Below, piece by piece: positions 45,101-51,839 of a DNA stretch of 64,000 nucleotides. The translations under genes were made by a program, and so were the position numbers. This DNA comes from Candidatus Wallbacteria bacterium (GTDB lineage Bacteria; Muiribacteriota; UBA6191; JACPRK01), in contig JACQZN010000001.1 in the NCBI GenBank assembly GCA_016213845.1, forward strand, positions 1 to 64,000, read 5' to 3'. Under the pieces are notes generated by a model that saw only the letters and a program-made list of their open reading frames with translations, did not search any database and was not told the DNA's origin. Positions within the stretch are counted from its first letter, which is position 1, and every line of letters begins with the position of its first letter.

Positions 45101-45790
45101 TACGGTTTGCGCGAGAGTGGGACTCAAGCTGGGAAAACTGTTCTCGATGGTCGTGTCCGAGCTATCGAGAACGGTATCCGTGGAGAGCTTGATCAGGACC
45201 TGGGCGGAGGCCTGCCGGTAACCCGGATGGGGTGTGGAGTAGTCGATGTCGTACTCGCCGAAAAGCGTGTCCGCGATCGACACGGATGTGACGTTGGAGC
45301 GGACCGACAGCAGCCGGAGGTCAATCCGCACCGCGGTCACGGTGACGCGCAGGACATCCGCCTTGGACGCGGAGATAGAGGAGAACGTGCCGGCTTCGAA
45401 GCCGCTGATGTTGACGTCGATCTGCTGGGTGGCGCCGGGCACCGAGGCGAATCCGAGCGCCACGCCGGCGGGAATGTTCACAGTTCCGCCGACCGCGACC
45501 TCCACGGAGGGTGAAGGAAAGCGGTTCGACCCGGAGTGGAAGTTGTCCGCAGTGAAGTCCGCCGAGCGGATGTTGACGAAGTTCACAAACCCGGTCGTGG
45601 TGCCGGTATTGCTGATGGAGAGAGTCCCCGTGAGGATCTCGCCCGGGGCGCCGGACGTCGGGACGTCGAGCGTATTGATGACCAGCTGAGCTGCGGCATG
45701 AGCGGACGTCGGCGCGATACCGAGAGCGCCCCCCACCATCAGCGCCAGAACGAACCCGAACCGGAGAGAAGATCGATTGTTCTTATTCAT
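36122..45790 (-). CDS. Giant secreted CARDB / PKD / NHL repeat protein
   Basis: The protein has 3,222 aa. The ATG has GGAGG 7 nt upstream and opens a signal peptide (FGFVLALMVGGALGIAP, then SAHAAA). About 12 CARDB-like Ig repeats of about 125 residues follow, each ending like VPGSYFVIGELD...ETNELNNV. They fill residues 40-655 and 770-1780, split by a PPC-like domain at about 658-767. A PKD-like domain (about 1783-1875) leads to NHL repeats forming a propeller (about 1880-2230; ILIADTFNHRIRR, LFIADTGNHAVRR). More PKD/Ig domains follow to about 3047, and a C-terminal domain of about 170 residues. It is a cell-surface or adhesive protein. No LPxTG, PEP-CTERM or T9SS tail is clear. Confidence 0.9.
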   Translation of the reverse strand: MNKNNRSSLRFGFVLALMVGGALGIAPTSAHAAAQLVINTLDVPTSGAPGEILTGTLSISNTGTTTGFVNFVNIRSADFTADNFHSGSNRFPSPSVEVAVGGTVNIPAGVALGFASVPGATQQIDVNISGFEAGTFSSISASKADVLRVTVTAVRIDLRLLSVRSNVTSVSIADTLFGEYDIDYSTPHPGYRQASAQVLIKLSTDTVLDSSDTTIENSFPSLSPTLAQTVSFSFPFPSSVNPGSYFLIAEIQPDSSRPETTSSNNRAVSASPVQVTSSAFDLVFESVAAAPSATSAGSLLGTSYAVRLDGPSGDNRSFSVGVDLKLSLDQTPDDQDIFLDSDFFSISRGQRFGRPQSSRIPSTLATGSYFLIGRVDPPSFGSPFGSLRESNEQNNTFVRTPALSISGTPVDLRLLSVAAQVSTTAQLSTLPVTFSAIYEAPDAGFPFQSMQVDFYLSRDGRRAGAAYLTSAFPGSFAPGQTFGLSRSVSLPASVEPGSYKIVGVLDPNDSVKERNEGNNELGSGGVVGVTTSPVDFVLESVSSLTSTTSVTSQLVVSFTVVHNAPAGFSGRSIPVEFMLSRDRQVDASDQLLTSASSFFLNPGERFSGTATKFPPILADPGPYFLIGIADADKNTPEANEQNNVFVSANAVTLFRPPDDHADSPIDVQIPRDLLPNGTRLEAGIDFPRDIDVFAIQAIEGVPVNLVVDAPFFCRVTLFDQDGRRQLFQETGFGSTPIRRNYLPIFASGTYYVRVEHGSNNDIGRYQIFAEGVRADLRPLSLAIPSVASLADSLPVTVAIAMTSPQTNLPQLEVATTFYLSPNRALDRALDIPIGTASSFLTTGQPVVTSRMFPLGGIANLKPGNFFVIADVDGNDAFQETNELNNVFVSSSTVQIGDSGLDVRIADFRFLKQPVSAAPSFLMQTTLTVQITGSASPPGTRFNVLNRFLLSTDRVPDDFDVFVEQASMAIVAGGSSGGPRSFLVPTGVRPGQYFLLCETDYTGQVRESASAEGNNVQALGPFAVGPVAVDLSMTSVAAESRTVSAGGMVPVSVSAFYSAPTTDFGSLGVRFEAFLTRDPEGKLGRVDLSIPSPLFGVNMGPNSGFAGQGQYTFSAPGGVTPGTYFLRAKISSTNGIPETTLANNVVADPLPLTVTAGSKDIRLLDFTSPLTVTSALGLVPVTITLQIDDPGAMGTFQDSLSYRVLLSTSSTLGAGTQRELLSSFAYPLVNEPRIEQRQVAIQSDQAPGNYFLIVELNSNRGIAETTRANNVASIPITVVPGGIDLRFVNVQLLEPGESVGDSLAVSASARYEAPNRNFQSIYTRVTGWLSQDNSLQKGTDLKLNYTFTELVPNETRTEQLSLTIPASVVPGSYFVIGELDEFNSFKETNELNNVLASTQTASIFSAQTDFALLAMRSTRDALLPAETVPLTATVAYFAPSIGYPLRTVTLEACLSADSIFDKDSDRTMGQTSFNLSAGQVQDVAIRAFIPGAVPPGTYFIIGVLDRAGQLPDFNRANNALASQPVSMGSPVVDLNVLGVSFSPATTFALNELATTVTMSYSVPDVSRFDPIPVSADIFLEKSPAINIYSPSPREYRSVTVIPNQTMVFQFPVNVGGMTPGQYFLGVAADRSGVLGEQNKFNNLRFAADPLTLTTPPTIDFSLGAFSVTTPAVKSGVSFSVPVAISLTTPELDSDHTAFVSLYLSESGLLTDTVRSIGTRFFFDVAGGQTTTGTVSCSVARNQAAGTYFVVGVVSPSGRVDGNPANDRVRSSNTVTVVAPTSNRPPVAKAGPDRILALGRFINLEGLASDADGDSTTVRWSEVTSTGVLGSATTSSTRLRLQPGALGNFTLRLTATDPFGATGSDDVVVSVRNASELGPIIDTVIGPVEASGSSSEGEAALRTYISGPDDVGLDAQGSLYYAEGSSNRVRKMDAATRTVRTIAGPAHNSSASSSGSNSPFTPGFSGDNGLAVDARFARPEGLSVVGVDDILIADTFNHRIRRVSGGTVQTVAGGLLLDPFNASGYAGDGQLATNAALNKPHQAIRQASTGDLFIADTGNHAVRRVAFSSGIITTVAGRGFPGSSGDGGLATQALLNFPTRLAFDSQGGLLICEDQGHRVRRIDPATGRISTLAGTGQPGFSGDAGLAKDAQLFGPDGVALDSAAFGYVSDSNNHRIRRIAPTPRVISSLAGNGTAADFGDGGPAAISQVCDPVGMAVDGQRNIFFGTGTGKIRTIGASTAPAAIAPAMVLKPSDSSGSFSVANDTDLGTPGIQVTVSYSGLQDANGSTVSDKLLELVVTPTAGGATVTYTATVVSGNVTFTNVNLTAATVYDFAVRDPSTGQELTRQRVTEGRAPQAVVRPILADNAGPQLVRLDATGSFDPDPGDTLTYKWEILRPPTPANVATLSSADEAASLLRYRANASGTYAFRLTVTDRTGRTSVAQVQFSVKNVPPLAEPGLPQQFLLPNPASTIPANRTTTVAVLDGRASQDANGDPFTYRWRLVKRPASAVALNRTTSPVILEPNAPATRVQFSADRSTDGRVLDSGAYVFSLTVTDPLGDSSTRLVEVRALDPRNVIPNANAGLDRAVVITRVSTGSLDVVRDIPDPLDPKKPVQFIRLDGRESADSPPPGGLPRRLTYQWTVTSAPAGSNVTSPLFPNLADTPLAQFVPDLAGTYRFQLVVNNTQFDSSPDTVDIDVSIRDSNATPSAEFRVRDTARGRISSFATPVLTFTVGDIVTLDGSFSTDRDDPNQLTYQWTQISGDRVALAPSESTSQPAFQPTTAGSYDFELVVTDPKGSKSRPALGRAVVLAEGDRLPVLSLRASATSTTAQGVDFGDEVTEGTTSSLRVTLPTTVTLTAIVVDPEVQANTQRLNYGFQQVAGPTVALTTGAVNTVSLQSQVQFTPTTSRVHVFQCTVEQLDATGKPTGVQVRRFIRVIVNSLTNSVPVARARVLPNKTSIGLCEPVRLDGSNSEDSGPNSTASVLYRWTQVAGPQIVLSNPFSSLTTFVAPDLGSDDPREVVFALVVDDGNDQSDPFNVSITLDPTTTQTVSLPLRRGLDLVSVAVTPGTSYTAADLSALTSSPIVIRTFQGEDGSMQFQAWHSALNLAPFAIQGNEGYLVSSRRSAITVPVTGRAWPGTGLARALGQGTNLVAYPRGAPSNETAEKLRDRAGASFVVRFDATTGKFDVYLPGLTTTPFAIERGRAYLMSVPSSRTLSLPTCAE

Positions 45791-45983
45791 GGCTGAACCT
45801 CCACTGCGCCCCATTCAAACACCGCATTCCGAGGCTTACCAACAGAATTTGTGCCAGCCTGAAGAGCCGCGCCGGAACTGTAGCCTGCCTCACCCATCGG
45901 TTCTCGAGGCGCGCGCGACAGCGGAGGATTTCCGCTCGACTGCACGACTCGGGGCAGACTCCACGAGCAAGCTGCTCGATGGG

Positions 45984-46763
45984 CTATGCCCCCCGGGCCA
46001 CGACCAGCGAGCCCGATTCATAGCGCCTGAGCCCAGCCTGGAACACGGCGCGACCGATGGCCAGGGCCGCCACTGCCCCGGCTGCAAGCTCGAGCAACCC
46101 CACGACCGAAAACTCGCGCAGCAGGCCTGCCGGCAGGTACGTCATGAAGCCGGCCGGGACGATCGTGAAGAGCATGAACTTGGTCCAGCCCCGAAAGACG
46201 CCAGGAGGATAGAGGCTGAAGGTGATCAGCGCGTTTCCCATCAGCCCCGCTATCCCCTCCGCGGAGCCCGCCCAGAACGCCATCGAGTGCGCCGTCAGGC
46301 AAAACCCGAGCATGACGGCTGCTCCCAGGACGCTGACGACCAGAAAAAGCGCCGTCTGGGCCGGATCGGCGCCGAAAAGCAGCGCAAACAGGCTCAACCC
46401 GAAGAGCAGGTCTCCCCAGGCCGACAAGTTCATCCCGCTCACCAGGATGTGATGCATCGGATCCGGCGGCATCGAGAGCACTGCGTCCAGCCCCCCCTGG
46501 GCGATCAGCCGCGAGAGCTTCAGCACGTTTCCGAAGAGCCCCGCCGTGATGCCGAAGGCCGTCGTCCCGACTGCGTAGAGGAGCAGCATGTCCTGCATCT
46601 TCCAATCGCCCACCCCGCCGAACTTCCCGAAGACCACCCACCAGAAGAAGAGCAGGAACAGGTCGTTGAGCGCCATGAACAGCACCTGCGACAGGAAGCT
46701 CCAGCGGTACTGCATCGCCGCCTTGAGCTGCAGCGCGGCCATCACGAAGGTGAAGCGGATCAT
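45984..46763 (-). CDS. ABC-2 type permease subunit (orphan)
   Basis: The protein has 259 aa and about six hydrophobic segments. Features such as YRWSFLSQVLFMALNDLFLL, FWWVVFGKFGGVGDWKMQDM, LYAVGTTAFGITAGLFG, ARLIAQGGLDAVLSMPPDP-like text (read here as SRLIAQGGLDAVLSMPPDP) and FSLYPPGVFRGWTKFML fit the DUF990/ABC-2 permease group, which normally works as a pair with an ATPase. No ATPase or second permease is adjacent: upstream is the composite repeat R3 and the carbamate kinase, downstream the giant protein. The 193-nt gap to the giant gene shows no element. The missing partners may have been moved or lost at the repeat. Confidence 0.82.
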   Translation of the reverse strand: MIRFTFVMAALQLKAAMQYRWSFLSQVLFMALNDLFLLFFWWVVFGKFGGVGDWKMQDMLLLYAVGTTAFGITAGLFGNVLKLSRLIAQGGLDAVLSMPPDPMHHILVSGMNLSAWGDLLFGLSLFALLFGADPAQTALFLVVSVLGAAVMLGFCLTAHSMAFWAGSAEGIAGLMGNALITFSLYPPGVFRGWTKFMLFTIVPAGFMTYLPAGLLREFSVVGLLELAAGAVAALAIGRAVFQAGLRRYESGSLVVARGA

Positions 46764-46779
46764 GTGCGGTGGGCTCCCT

Positions 46780-46956
46780 CGACACGACCGCTCACGCGGT
46801 CGGCTCAGGATGACCCTTCGACGAGCTCAGGGTGAGCGGGGGGGGGCGGGCTTGGGCAGGGGCTCGGGCGGGGGCGGGGGCGGGGGCTATGGCGAGGCCA
46901 GTCCGAAGTCGCGTAGCCAGTACACCTACTGTCTGCTCCCTTCCACCTTCCATCTT
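46780..46956 (-). repeat. Composite dispersed repeat, copy R3
   Basis: Read from the carbamate kinase stop (minus strand) the modules are: GTAGAAGATGGAAGGTGGAA with a short AGACAGTAGG part, GGCTACGCGACTTCGGACTG, GCCCGAGCCCCTGCCCAAGC runs, CACCCTGAGCTCGTCGAAGG and a GACCGC-N4-GCGGTC hairpin (46786-46801). The order matches R1. The kinase stop codon itself lies in the first module. Confidence 0.9.
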
Positions 46957-47907
46957 CTACTCCCCCACAATCTCCGTCCCTGCGCGGCCGTCCAGCGCCT
47001 CGGTCATCTTTTCGAGGCTGGTAATGACGGCTCGTTTTCCGCCCCAATCGATGAACTGACACGTGGCCTCGATCTTCGGACCCATCGAGCCCTTCGGAAA
47101 CTGGCCTTGGGCCATGTGCTGGCGGGCCTGTGTGGTGGTTAGCCGGGCGTGGGCCTTCTGCGACGGCTTGCCGAAATCGGTGCAGACCTGCTCGACGGCG
47201 GTCTGGATCAGGAAGGTGTCGGCGCCGATGTCCCGGGCCAGCAGGGCGGAGCCGAAGTCCTTGTCGATCACGGCCGCGCAGCCCGAGAGCGTGCCGTCGG
47301 CCGCCCGGGCGACGGGAATGCCGCCGCCGCCGGCCGCGATCACGACGAAGTCCTTATCGACCAGCTCGCGAATCGCCGGCGTCTCCACCAGCTCGATCGG
47401 CCTGGGCGAGGCGACCACTCGACGCCAGCCGCGGCCGGCGTCCTCCACCATCGTCCAACCCTCCACGCGCTGGCGCTCGGCCGCTTCCGCTGCGCTGTAG
47501 AAGCTGCCAATCGGCTTGCTCGGCTTGGAAAAGGCCGGGTCCGACGCGTCAACCACCGTCTGCGTCACGAGCGTCACGGCACGCTTGCGAATCCCCCTTC
47601 GCAGGAACTCGTTGGCCAGGCATTGCTGGACCTGGTAGCCGATCGCACCCTGAGTGTCGGCCCCGATGCTGTCGAGCGGGACCTCGTGCAGCTTCCCGCG
47701 CCCGAGCTCCGACCTGAGCAGGATGAACCCGACCTGGGGGCCGTTTCCGTGCGTGATCACCACCCTCCAGCCCCGCTCGATCAGCCCGGCGATGTGCCCG
47801 CAACTCTCGCGGACCGCCGTCCACTGATCCTCCACGGTCTGGTGGTCCTTGTCCTTGATGAGCGAGTTGCCGCCGATGGCAACCACCACAGTTCCCTGCG
47901 CTCCCAT
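46957..47907 (-). CDS. arcC: Carbamate kinase
   Basis: The protein has 316 aa. VVVAIGGNSLI at the N-terminus, ITHGNGPQVGFILL, DTQGAIGYQVQQCL, KPIGSFY, VIAAGGGGIPVA and VIDKDFGSALLARDI are all carbamate kinase motifs. In catabolism it makes ATP from carbamoyl phosphate, giving ammonia and CO2. It is the last gene of the PLP lyase-ygeY-ygeW-arcC run, so the carbamoyl phosphate should come from YgeW. The ATG at 47907 has GAGGAG 7 nt upstream; a GTG at 47913 is too close to that box. A short repeat separates it from ygeW. Confidence 0.95.
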   Translation of the reverse strand: MGAQGTVVVAIGGNSLIKDKDHQTVEDQWTAVRESCGHIAGLIERGWRVVITHGNGPQVGFILLRSELGRGKLHEVPLDSIGADTQGAIGYQVQQCLANEFLRRGIRKRAVTLVTQTVVDASDPAFSKPSKPIGSFYSAAEAAERQRVEGWTMVEDAGRGWRRVVASPRPIELVETPAIRELVDKDFVVIAAGGGGIPVARAADGTLSGCAAVIDKDFGSALLARDIGADTFLIQTAVEQVCTDFGKPSQKAHARLTTTQARQHMAQGQFPKGSMGPKIEATCQFIDWGGKRAVITSLEKMTEALDGRAGTEIVGE

Positions 47908-47920
47908 CGCCACGCTCCTC

Positions 47921-47970
47921 GCTACCGCCTACTCGCTACTCACTACTCGCTACTCACTACTTGCTTTTGG
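47921..47970 (-). repeat. Microsatellite between ygeW and arcC (R5)
   Basis: Repeats of TACTCGCTACTCACTAC follow directly after the ygeW stop (minus strand) and include the TTTTGGCTAC piece seen in R1. It is a partial copy of the composite repeat, and the only break in the otherwise tight operon. Confidence 0.85.
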
Positions 47971-48987
47971 CTACGGCCTCCCACCCATCGTCAGGGCCAT
48001 GATCGCCTTGACGGTGTGCAGGCGGTTCTCGGCCTCGTCGAACACGATCGATTGCGGTCCGTCGATCACCGCGTCGGTGACCTCGCTGCCCCGGTCCGCA
48101 GGCAGCGGGTGCATATAGACCGCGTGCTTGGCGGCCAAGGCCATCCGCCGCTCATCGCAGATCCAGTCCTTGTACTTGTTGAGCAGCGCCATGCCCTGAG
48201 GCTTCTTCTGGTCCTCCGGGACGCCCTGGTCGAAGAGGTACTGGTGGCAGCCCCAGGACTTCGGGTAGACCACGTCGGCCCCGCGGAAGGCCTCGTCCAT
48301 GTCATGGACCACCTTGATGGTGCTGCCCGATTCCGCAGCGAACTTGCGGGCGGCCTCCATCGTGTGCGGCATCAGGTAGAACTCCTTGGGGTAGGCAATC
48401 GTCAGGTCGATGCCGAACCTGGGCATCAGCCACGCCAGCCCCTGCGGCACCGAAAGCGGGCGCGCGTAGGACGGGGCGTACGTCCACGCCACGGTCATCT
48501 TGAGCCCCTTGGAGTTCGTCCCGAACTTCTCCCGCACCGTCATCAGGTCGGCGATCGCCTGACAGGGATGGTCCACGTCGCACTGCAGGTTCACGATCGG
48601 GATGGTGGCGTGCTCGGCCACCTCGCGGATGTACTTGTTACCCGTGCCGTAGAAGCAGTTTCGGATGGCGATGCCGTGCCCGTAGCGCGACAGCACCTTT
48701 CCGGTGTCCTTCGGCGTCTCGCCGTGGGAGATCTGCATCTTGTCCGGGGTCAGGTCGTGCGCATGGCCGCCCAGCTGCGTCATCCCGGCCTCGGTGCTGT
48801 TGCGCGTGCGGGTCGACTGTTCGAAGAACATCATGAAGAGCGTCTTGTCCTGGAGCAGCCGGTGCGGCATCCCCAGCGCAAACATCCTCTTCAACTCGGA
48901 GGAGCAATCGAGTACGGTTTCGAGCTCCTCCTTCGTCCAGTCGGGCGTCTCGATCCAATCCTTGCCTCGCAACAGCGTCTGCGTCAT
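47971..48987 (-). CDS. ygeW: Knotted carbamoyltransferase YgeW
   Basis: The protein has 338 aa in the ornithine/aspartate carbamoyltransferase family. The carbamoyl-phosphate loop is FFEQSTRTRNSTEAG, the second site is CDVDHPCQAIADLM and the third is HPLPADRG, where ornithine transcarbamoylases have HCLPA. The long form with AWTYAPSYARPLSVPQG matches YgeW rather than anabolic OTC. YgeW occurs with Se-dependent molybdenum hydroxylase and purine-degradation genes, and is thought to release carbamoyl phosphate from a ureido compound. GGAGG lies 7 nt before the ATG. It is in an operon with ygeY and arcC. Confidence 0.93.
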   Translation of the reverse strand: MTQTLLRGKDWIETPDWTKEELETVLDCSSELKRMFALGMPHRLLQDKTLFMMFFEQSTRTRNSTEAGMTQLGGHAHDLTPDKMQISHGETPKDTGKVLSRYGHGIAIRNCFYGTGNKYIREVAEHATIPIVNLQCDVDHPCQAIADLMTVREKFGTNSKGLKMTVAWTYAPSYARPLSVPQGLAWLMPRFGIDLTIAYPKEFYLMPHTMEAARKFAAESGSTIKVVHDMDEAFRGADVVYPKSWGCHQYLFDQGVPEDQKKPQGMALLNKYKDWICDERRMALAAKHAVYMHPLPADRGSEVTDAVIDGPQSIVFDEAENRLHTVKAIMALTMGGRP

Positions 48988-49025
48988 CTCATTGCCTCCG
49001 GGTCAAGCTCGATCGGTAAGTTCGT

Positions 49026-50237
49026 TCACTTCTTGCCAACGCGCGCCAGCAGCAGCTGCGGGATCGCGGCGTAGAAGACCGCGGCTTCCAGCAGGTCCTG
49101 CACCTTGATGTGCTCCTCGGTGGTGTGCGCGTAGATCTCGTTGGCGGCGCCGAAGCCAACCGACGGAATCCCCAACCGGCCCATCGAGGCCGATCCGTTC
49201 GTCCCGAAGATCCACTTGTCCACGACCGGCTTCTTCTTCAGCGCGATCGTCGCGGCCTCGACGGCCGACTGGATCAGCGGGTGGCTTTCCGGCAGCTCCC
49301 AGGACGGGAAGTACTTCTCCTGCTTCACCTTGAGCCCCGTGTAGCAGATCGCCTCGTACTGCAGGATGTCCACGGTCGCCTGGGCGTCCTTCACCGCGGG
49401 CAGCTCGAGGATCTGCTGCACCGCCAGCTCCTTGGTCTCGCCCGTCGTCAACCGGCGGTCCAGGTAGATGGTGCACTCGTCGGGCACGGCGTTGAGGCTG
49501 GGCGTCTTGCACTCGATCTTGGTCACGGCGACGGTCCCCTTGCCGAGGAAGCCGGGCGACTTCAGCTTCTTGTCGAGCTTGGCGATCTGGTCGATGATCT
49601 TCGTCATCCGGTAGATGGCGTTGACGCCTCGCGGCGGGCAGCTGGCGTGGCAAGATCGGCCCTTGGTGACGACCTTGAGCTCCACGCGGCCGCGATGTCC
49701 TCGGTAGACCTTCATGTCGGTCGCCTCGGTGAGCACCATGAAGTCGGGGCGGATCTTCTCCTTCTCGACGATGTGCATGATGCAGAGACCGTCGCACTCT
49801 TCCTCCTGGCAGCTGCCGACCACGTAGAGCGTGTAGTCGCCATCCAGCTTCAGGTCCTTGATCAGCTTGCCGCCGTAGACCATCGCGGCCATCACGCCCT
49901 TCTGGTCGGTGGCGCCGCGCCCGTAGATCTTGCCGTCCTCGAACTTGCCCTTGAAGGGGTCCCAGCTCCACGCCGTCGGGTCGCCGATGCCGACCGTGTC
50001 GATGTGGGCGTCAATCATGATCTTCGTCTTGCCGTTGCCGATGCGGCCGATGACGTTGCCCATGCGGTCGACCTTGATCTCGTCGAAGCCGCACTTCTTC
50101 ATCTCCTTGGAGATGACCTCCACGAGCGCCCCCTCCTGACAGGAGAAGCTGGGTGTGCGCACGATGTCGCGACAGAAGCGGGTGATGTCCTTCTCGTACT
50201 TCTTGACCTGCTTGTGGAGGGCGTCCTTGTCGAGCAT
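49026..50237 (-). CDS. ygeY: YgeY family M20 metallohydrolase
   Basis: The protein has 403 aa. M20 dizinc motifs are visible: MIDAHIDTVGIGD, GRGATDQKGVMAAMVYGG and SCQEEECDGLCIMHIVE. HASCPPRGVNAIYRMTKII lies in the dimerisation domain, and GFGAANEIYAHTTEEHIKV near the C-terminus gives the last ligand. This set fits the YgeY group, named in family models for its link with selenium metabolism. It is expected to hydrolyse an amide or ureide intermediate, a proposal based on purine clusters in other bacteria. AAGGA precedes the ATG by 8 nt. It lies 38 nt before ygeW. Confidence 0.92.
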   Translation of the reverse strand: MLDKDALHKQVKKYEKDITRFCRDIVRTPSFSCQEGALVEVISKEMKKCGFDEIKVDRMGNVIGRIGNGKTKIMIDAHIDTVGIGDPTAWSWDPFKGKFEDGKIYGRGATDQKGVMAAMVYGGKLIKDLKLDGDYTLYVVGSCQEEECDGLCIMHIVEKEKIRPDFMVLTEATDMKVYRGHRGRVELKVVTKGRSCHASCPPRGVNAIYRMTKIIDQIAKLDKKLKSPGFLGKGTVAVTKIECKTPSLNAVPDECTIYLDRRLTTGETKELAVQQILELPAVKDAQATVDILQYEAICYTGLKVKQEKYFPSWELPESHPLIQSAVEAATIALKKKPVVDKWIFGTNGSASMGRLGIPSVGFGAANEIYAHTTEEHIKVQDLLEAAVFYAAIPQLLLARVGKK

Positions 50238-50291
50238 GGGCGGTGTCCTTTCGGCCCTGGCTGGGCCGGCCGGCCGTGTTGGGCCAGGGTC

Positions 50292-51704
50292 TCAGTTGCG
50301 AAGTTTGGCGATCTCGCGATCCATCTCGGGGATCGCCGCGTACTCGGCGTCCCAGAACTCCTGCTTCTTCATGCGATCCAGGTAGGGCTTGCCGTAACCG
50401 AACTGCGTCCAGACCTCTTCCTTCTGATCGAAGAGGCGCTTCTTCTGGCGCGCGCCGCGGACGTCCAGGATCTCGTCGGCGTCGGCGCCCAGGAAGATCG
50501 CGCGGGCCCAGCGCTCCAGCACGCGGTCGTCGATGGAGCGGTCGTCGATGCGGCCCATCCGCTCGCCGAGCTCGCCAATGACGGAGTAGTAGCGGTCGAT
50601 CCCGTCCGTCGCTATCGTGACCACGTTCTGCTTGCGGCCCAGGTCCAGCGCCCGCGCCATCTTGATGGCGCCCAGCACGTTGCAGACACCGCTGACGCCG
50701 AACACGCCCGCCAGCGACTTCATCAGCTTGGGATCGACCCCCAGCTTCTTCGTCAGGATGTGGGCGCCCTCGTAGAGGACCTTCAAGCCCATGACGCAGT
50801 CGTCGTCATGGACCAGTACGACGTAGTCGGTCGTCAGAACATTGTGGATCAGCGTCACCATCTTGTCGCCGATCCCCTCGATGCGGTGCTGGCCGCGCAG
50901 GTTCCGGTAGAGCGTCGCGCACTCGCGCGGCTCGACGGCGGCGATGGCTGCACCCGGGAAGACCGACTTGATCTCGTCGCCGGCAGCCAGCGTGCCCGCG
51001 CTGCCCGGCGCGCTGACGAAGCAGGCGACCTTCCCGTCGCCGACGTCGGAAGCGGCCTCGAGCGCGCTGCGGCCCGTCACGTACCGATGGAAGCGGTAGT
51101 TCGGCAAGAGCTCGAACTGCGCCAGCGGGTAGTTCGACGGATTCTTCTTGAGATCGTGCGTCCGCTCCAGCGTCAGGATGACGTCGCTCTCCGTACCGGG
51201 CGTCAGGTCCAGCGCACCGCCGTACTTGCGGATGCGCTCGTAACGCTCCTTGCTCATCCCGTCCGGCATGATCACGACGCAGGCATAGCCCTTGAGCTTG
51301 GAGACATAGGCCGTGCCGATGCCGAAATTGCCCGTCGAAGGGCCCAGCACCGTCTTCTCGCCCGGCCGGATCTCGCCGTTCACCTCGCCCTCGACCAGCG
51401 TCGAGTAGGCCGGCCCCACCTTGTGGGAGCCGCTCGGGAAGTCGCGCCCCACCATCACGACGATGTTGGCCTTTACCCCCGTCAGCTCGGGGGGAAGGAC
51501 CACCTTGCGCACGCGGCCGCCCTTGGCGTCGCGCCAGTGGATGTTGTAGAGGTTGGCCGGGTCCAGCTCCCGGCTGCGGGCGCTCGCCGCAGCCTTGCGA
51601 AGCTCGGCTGGCAGCTTCCGCGGGTGGAGCATCTCCTCGTACGTGGGACCACAGACGATCGCCGTGCGGCCCGAGCCCGGGCCGCCTGAGGTGCGCGGAG
51701 GCAC
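50292..51704 (-). CDS. PLP-dependent fold-type II lyase (diaminopropionate ammonia-lyase/cysteine synthase-like)
   Basis: The protein has 470 aa. The PLP lysine is probably in FPSGSHKVGPAYSTL, which stands where cysteine synthases have GSxKDR. The phosphate/cofactor loop is GPSTGNFGIG. Further marks are VVIMPDGMSKERYERIRKYG and FVSAPGSAGTLAAGDEIKS, typical of fold type II. It is the first gene of the ygeY-ygeW-arcC operon, the place held by ygeX (2,3-diaminopropionate ammonia-lyase) in known clusters. The sequence is longer than usual YgeX and differs in the lysine motif, so it may be a functional replacement. GTG 51704 has AAGGAG 8 nt upstream. Confidence 0.83.
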   Translation of the reverse strand: MPPRTSGGPGSGRTAIVCGPTYEEMLHPRKLPAELRKAAASARSRELDPANLYNIHWRDAKGGRVRKVVLPPELTGVKANIVVMVGRDFPSGSHKVGPAYSTLVEGEVNGEIRPGEKTVLGPSTGNFGIGTAYVSKLKGYACVVIMPDGMSKERYERIRKYGGALDLTPGTESDVILTLERTHDLKKNPSNYPLAQFELLPNYRFHRYVTGRSALEAASDVGDGKVACFVSAPGSAGTLAAGDEIKSVFPGAAIAAVEPRECATLYRNLRGQHRIEGIGDKMVTLIHNVLTTDYVVLVHDDDCVMGLKVLYEGAHILTKKLGVDPKLMKSLAGVFGVSGVCNVLGAIKMARALDLGRKQNVVTIATDGIDRYYSVIGELGERMGRIDDRSIDDRVLERWARAIFLGADADEILDVRGARQKKRLFDQKEEVWTQFGYGKPYLDRMKKQEFWDAEYAAIPEMDREIAKLRN

Positions 51705-51746
51705 TTCGTTTGCTCCTTTCTCGAGAGGACGTTCGGGAACGGCGCG

Positions 51747-51776
51747 AGTGTATCAAGCGCCTTCATGTCGAGTCAA
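51747..51776 (-). promoter_or_regulatory. Promoter of the PLP lyase-ygeY-ygeW-arcC operon
   Basis: On the minus strand TTGACT (51771-51776) and TACACT (51747-51752) are 18 nt apart. Transcription would start near 51740, giving a leader of about 36 nt with an AAGGAG ribosome-binding site. Confidence 0.7.
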
Positions 51777-51839
51777 TCGCGCGCGCGACGCCGCTCTTGG
51801 TCGGGACCGTAGCAGACTCGGCCGCTCCAGTGACTCCAA

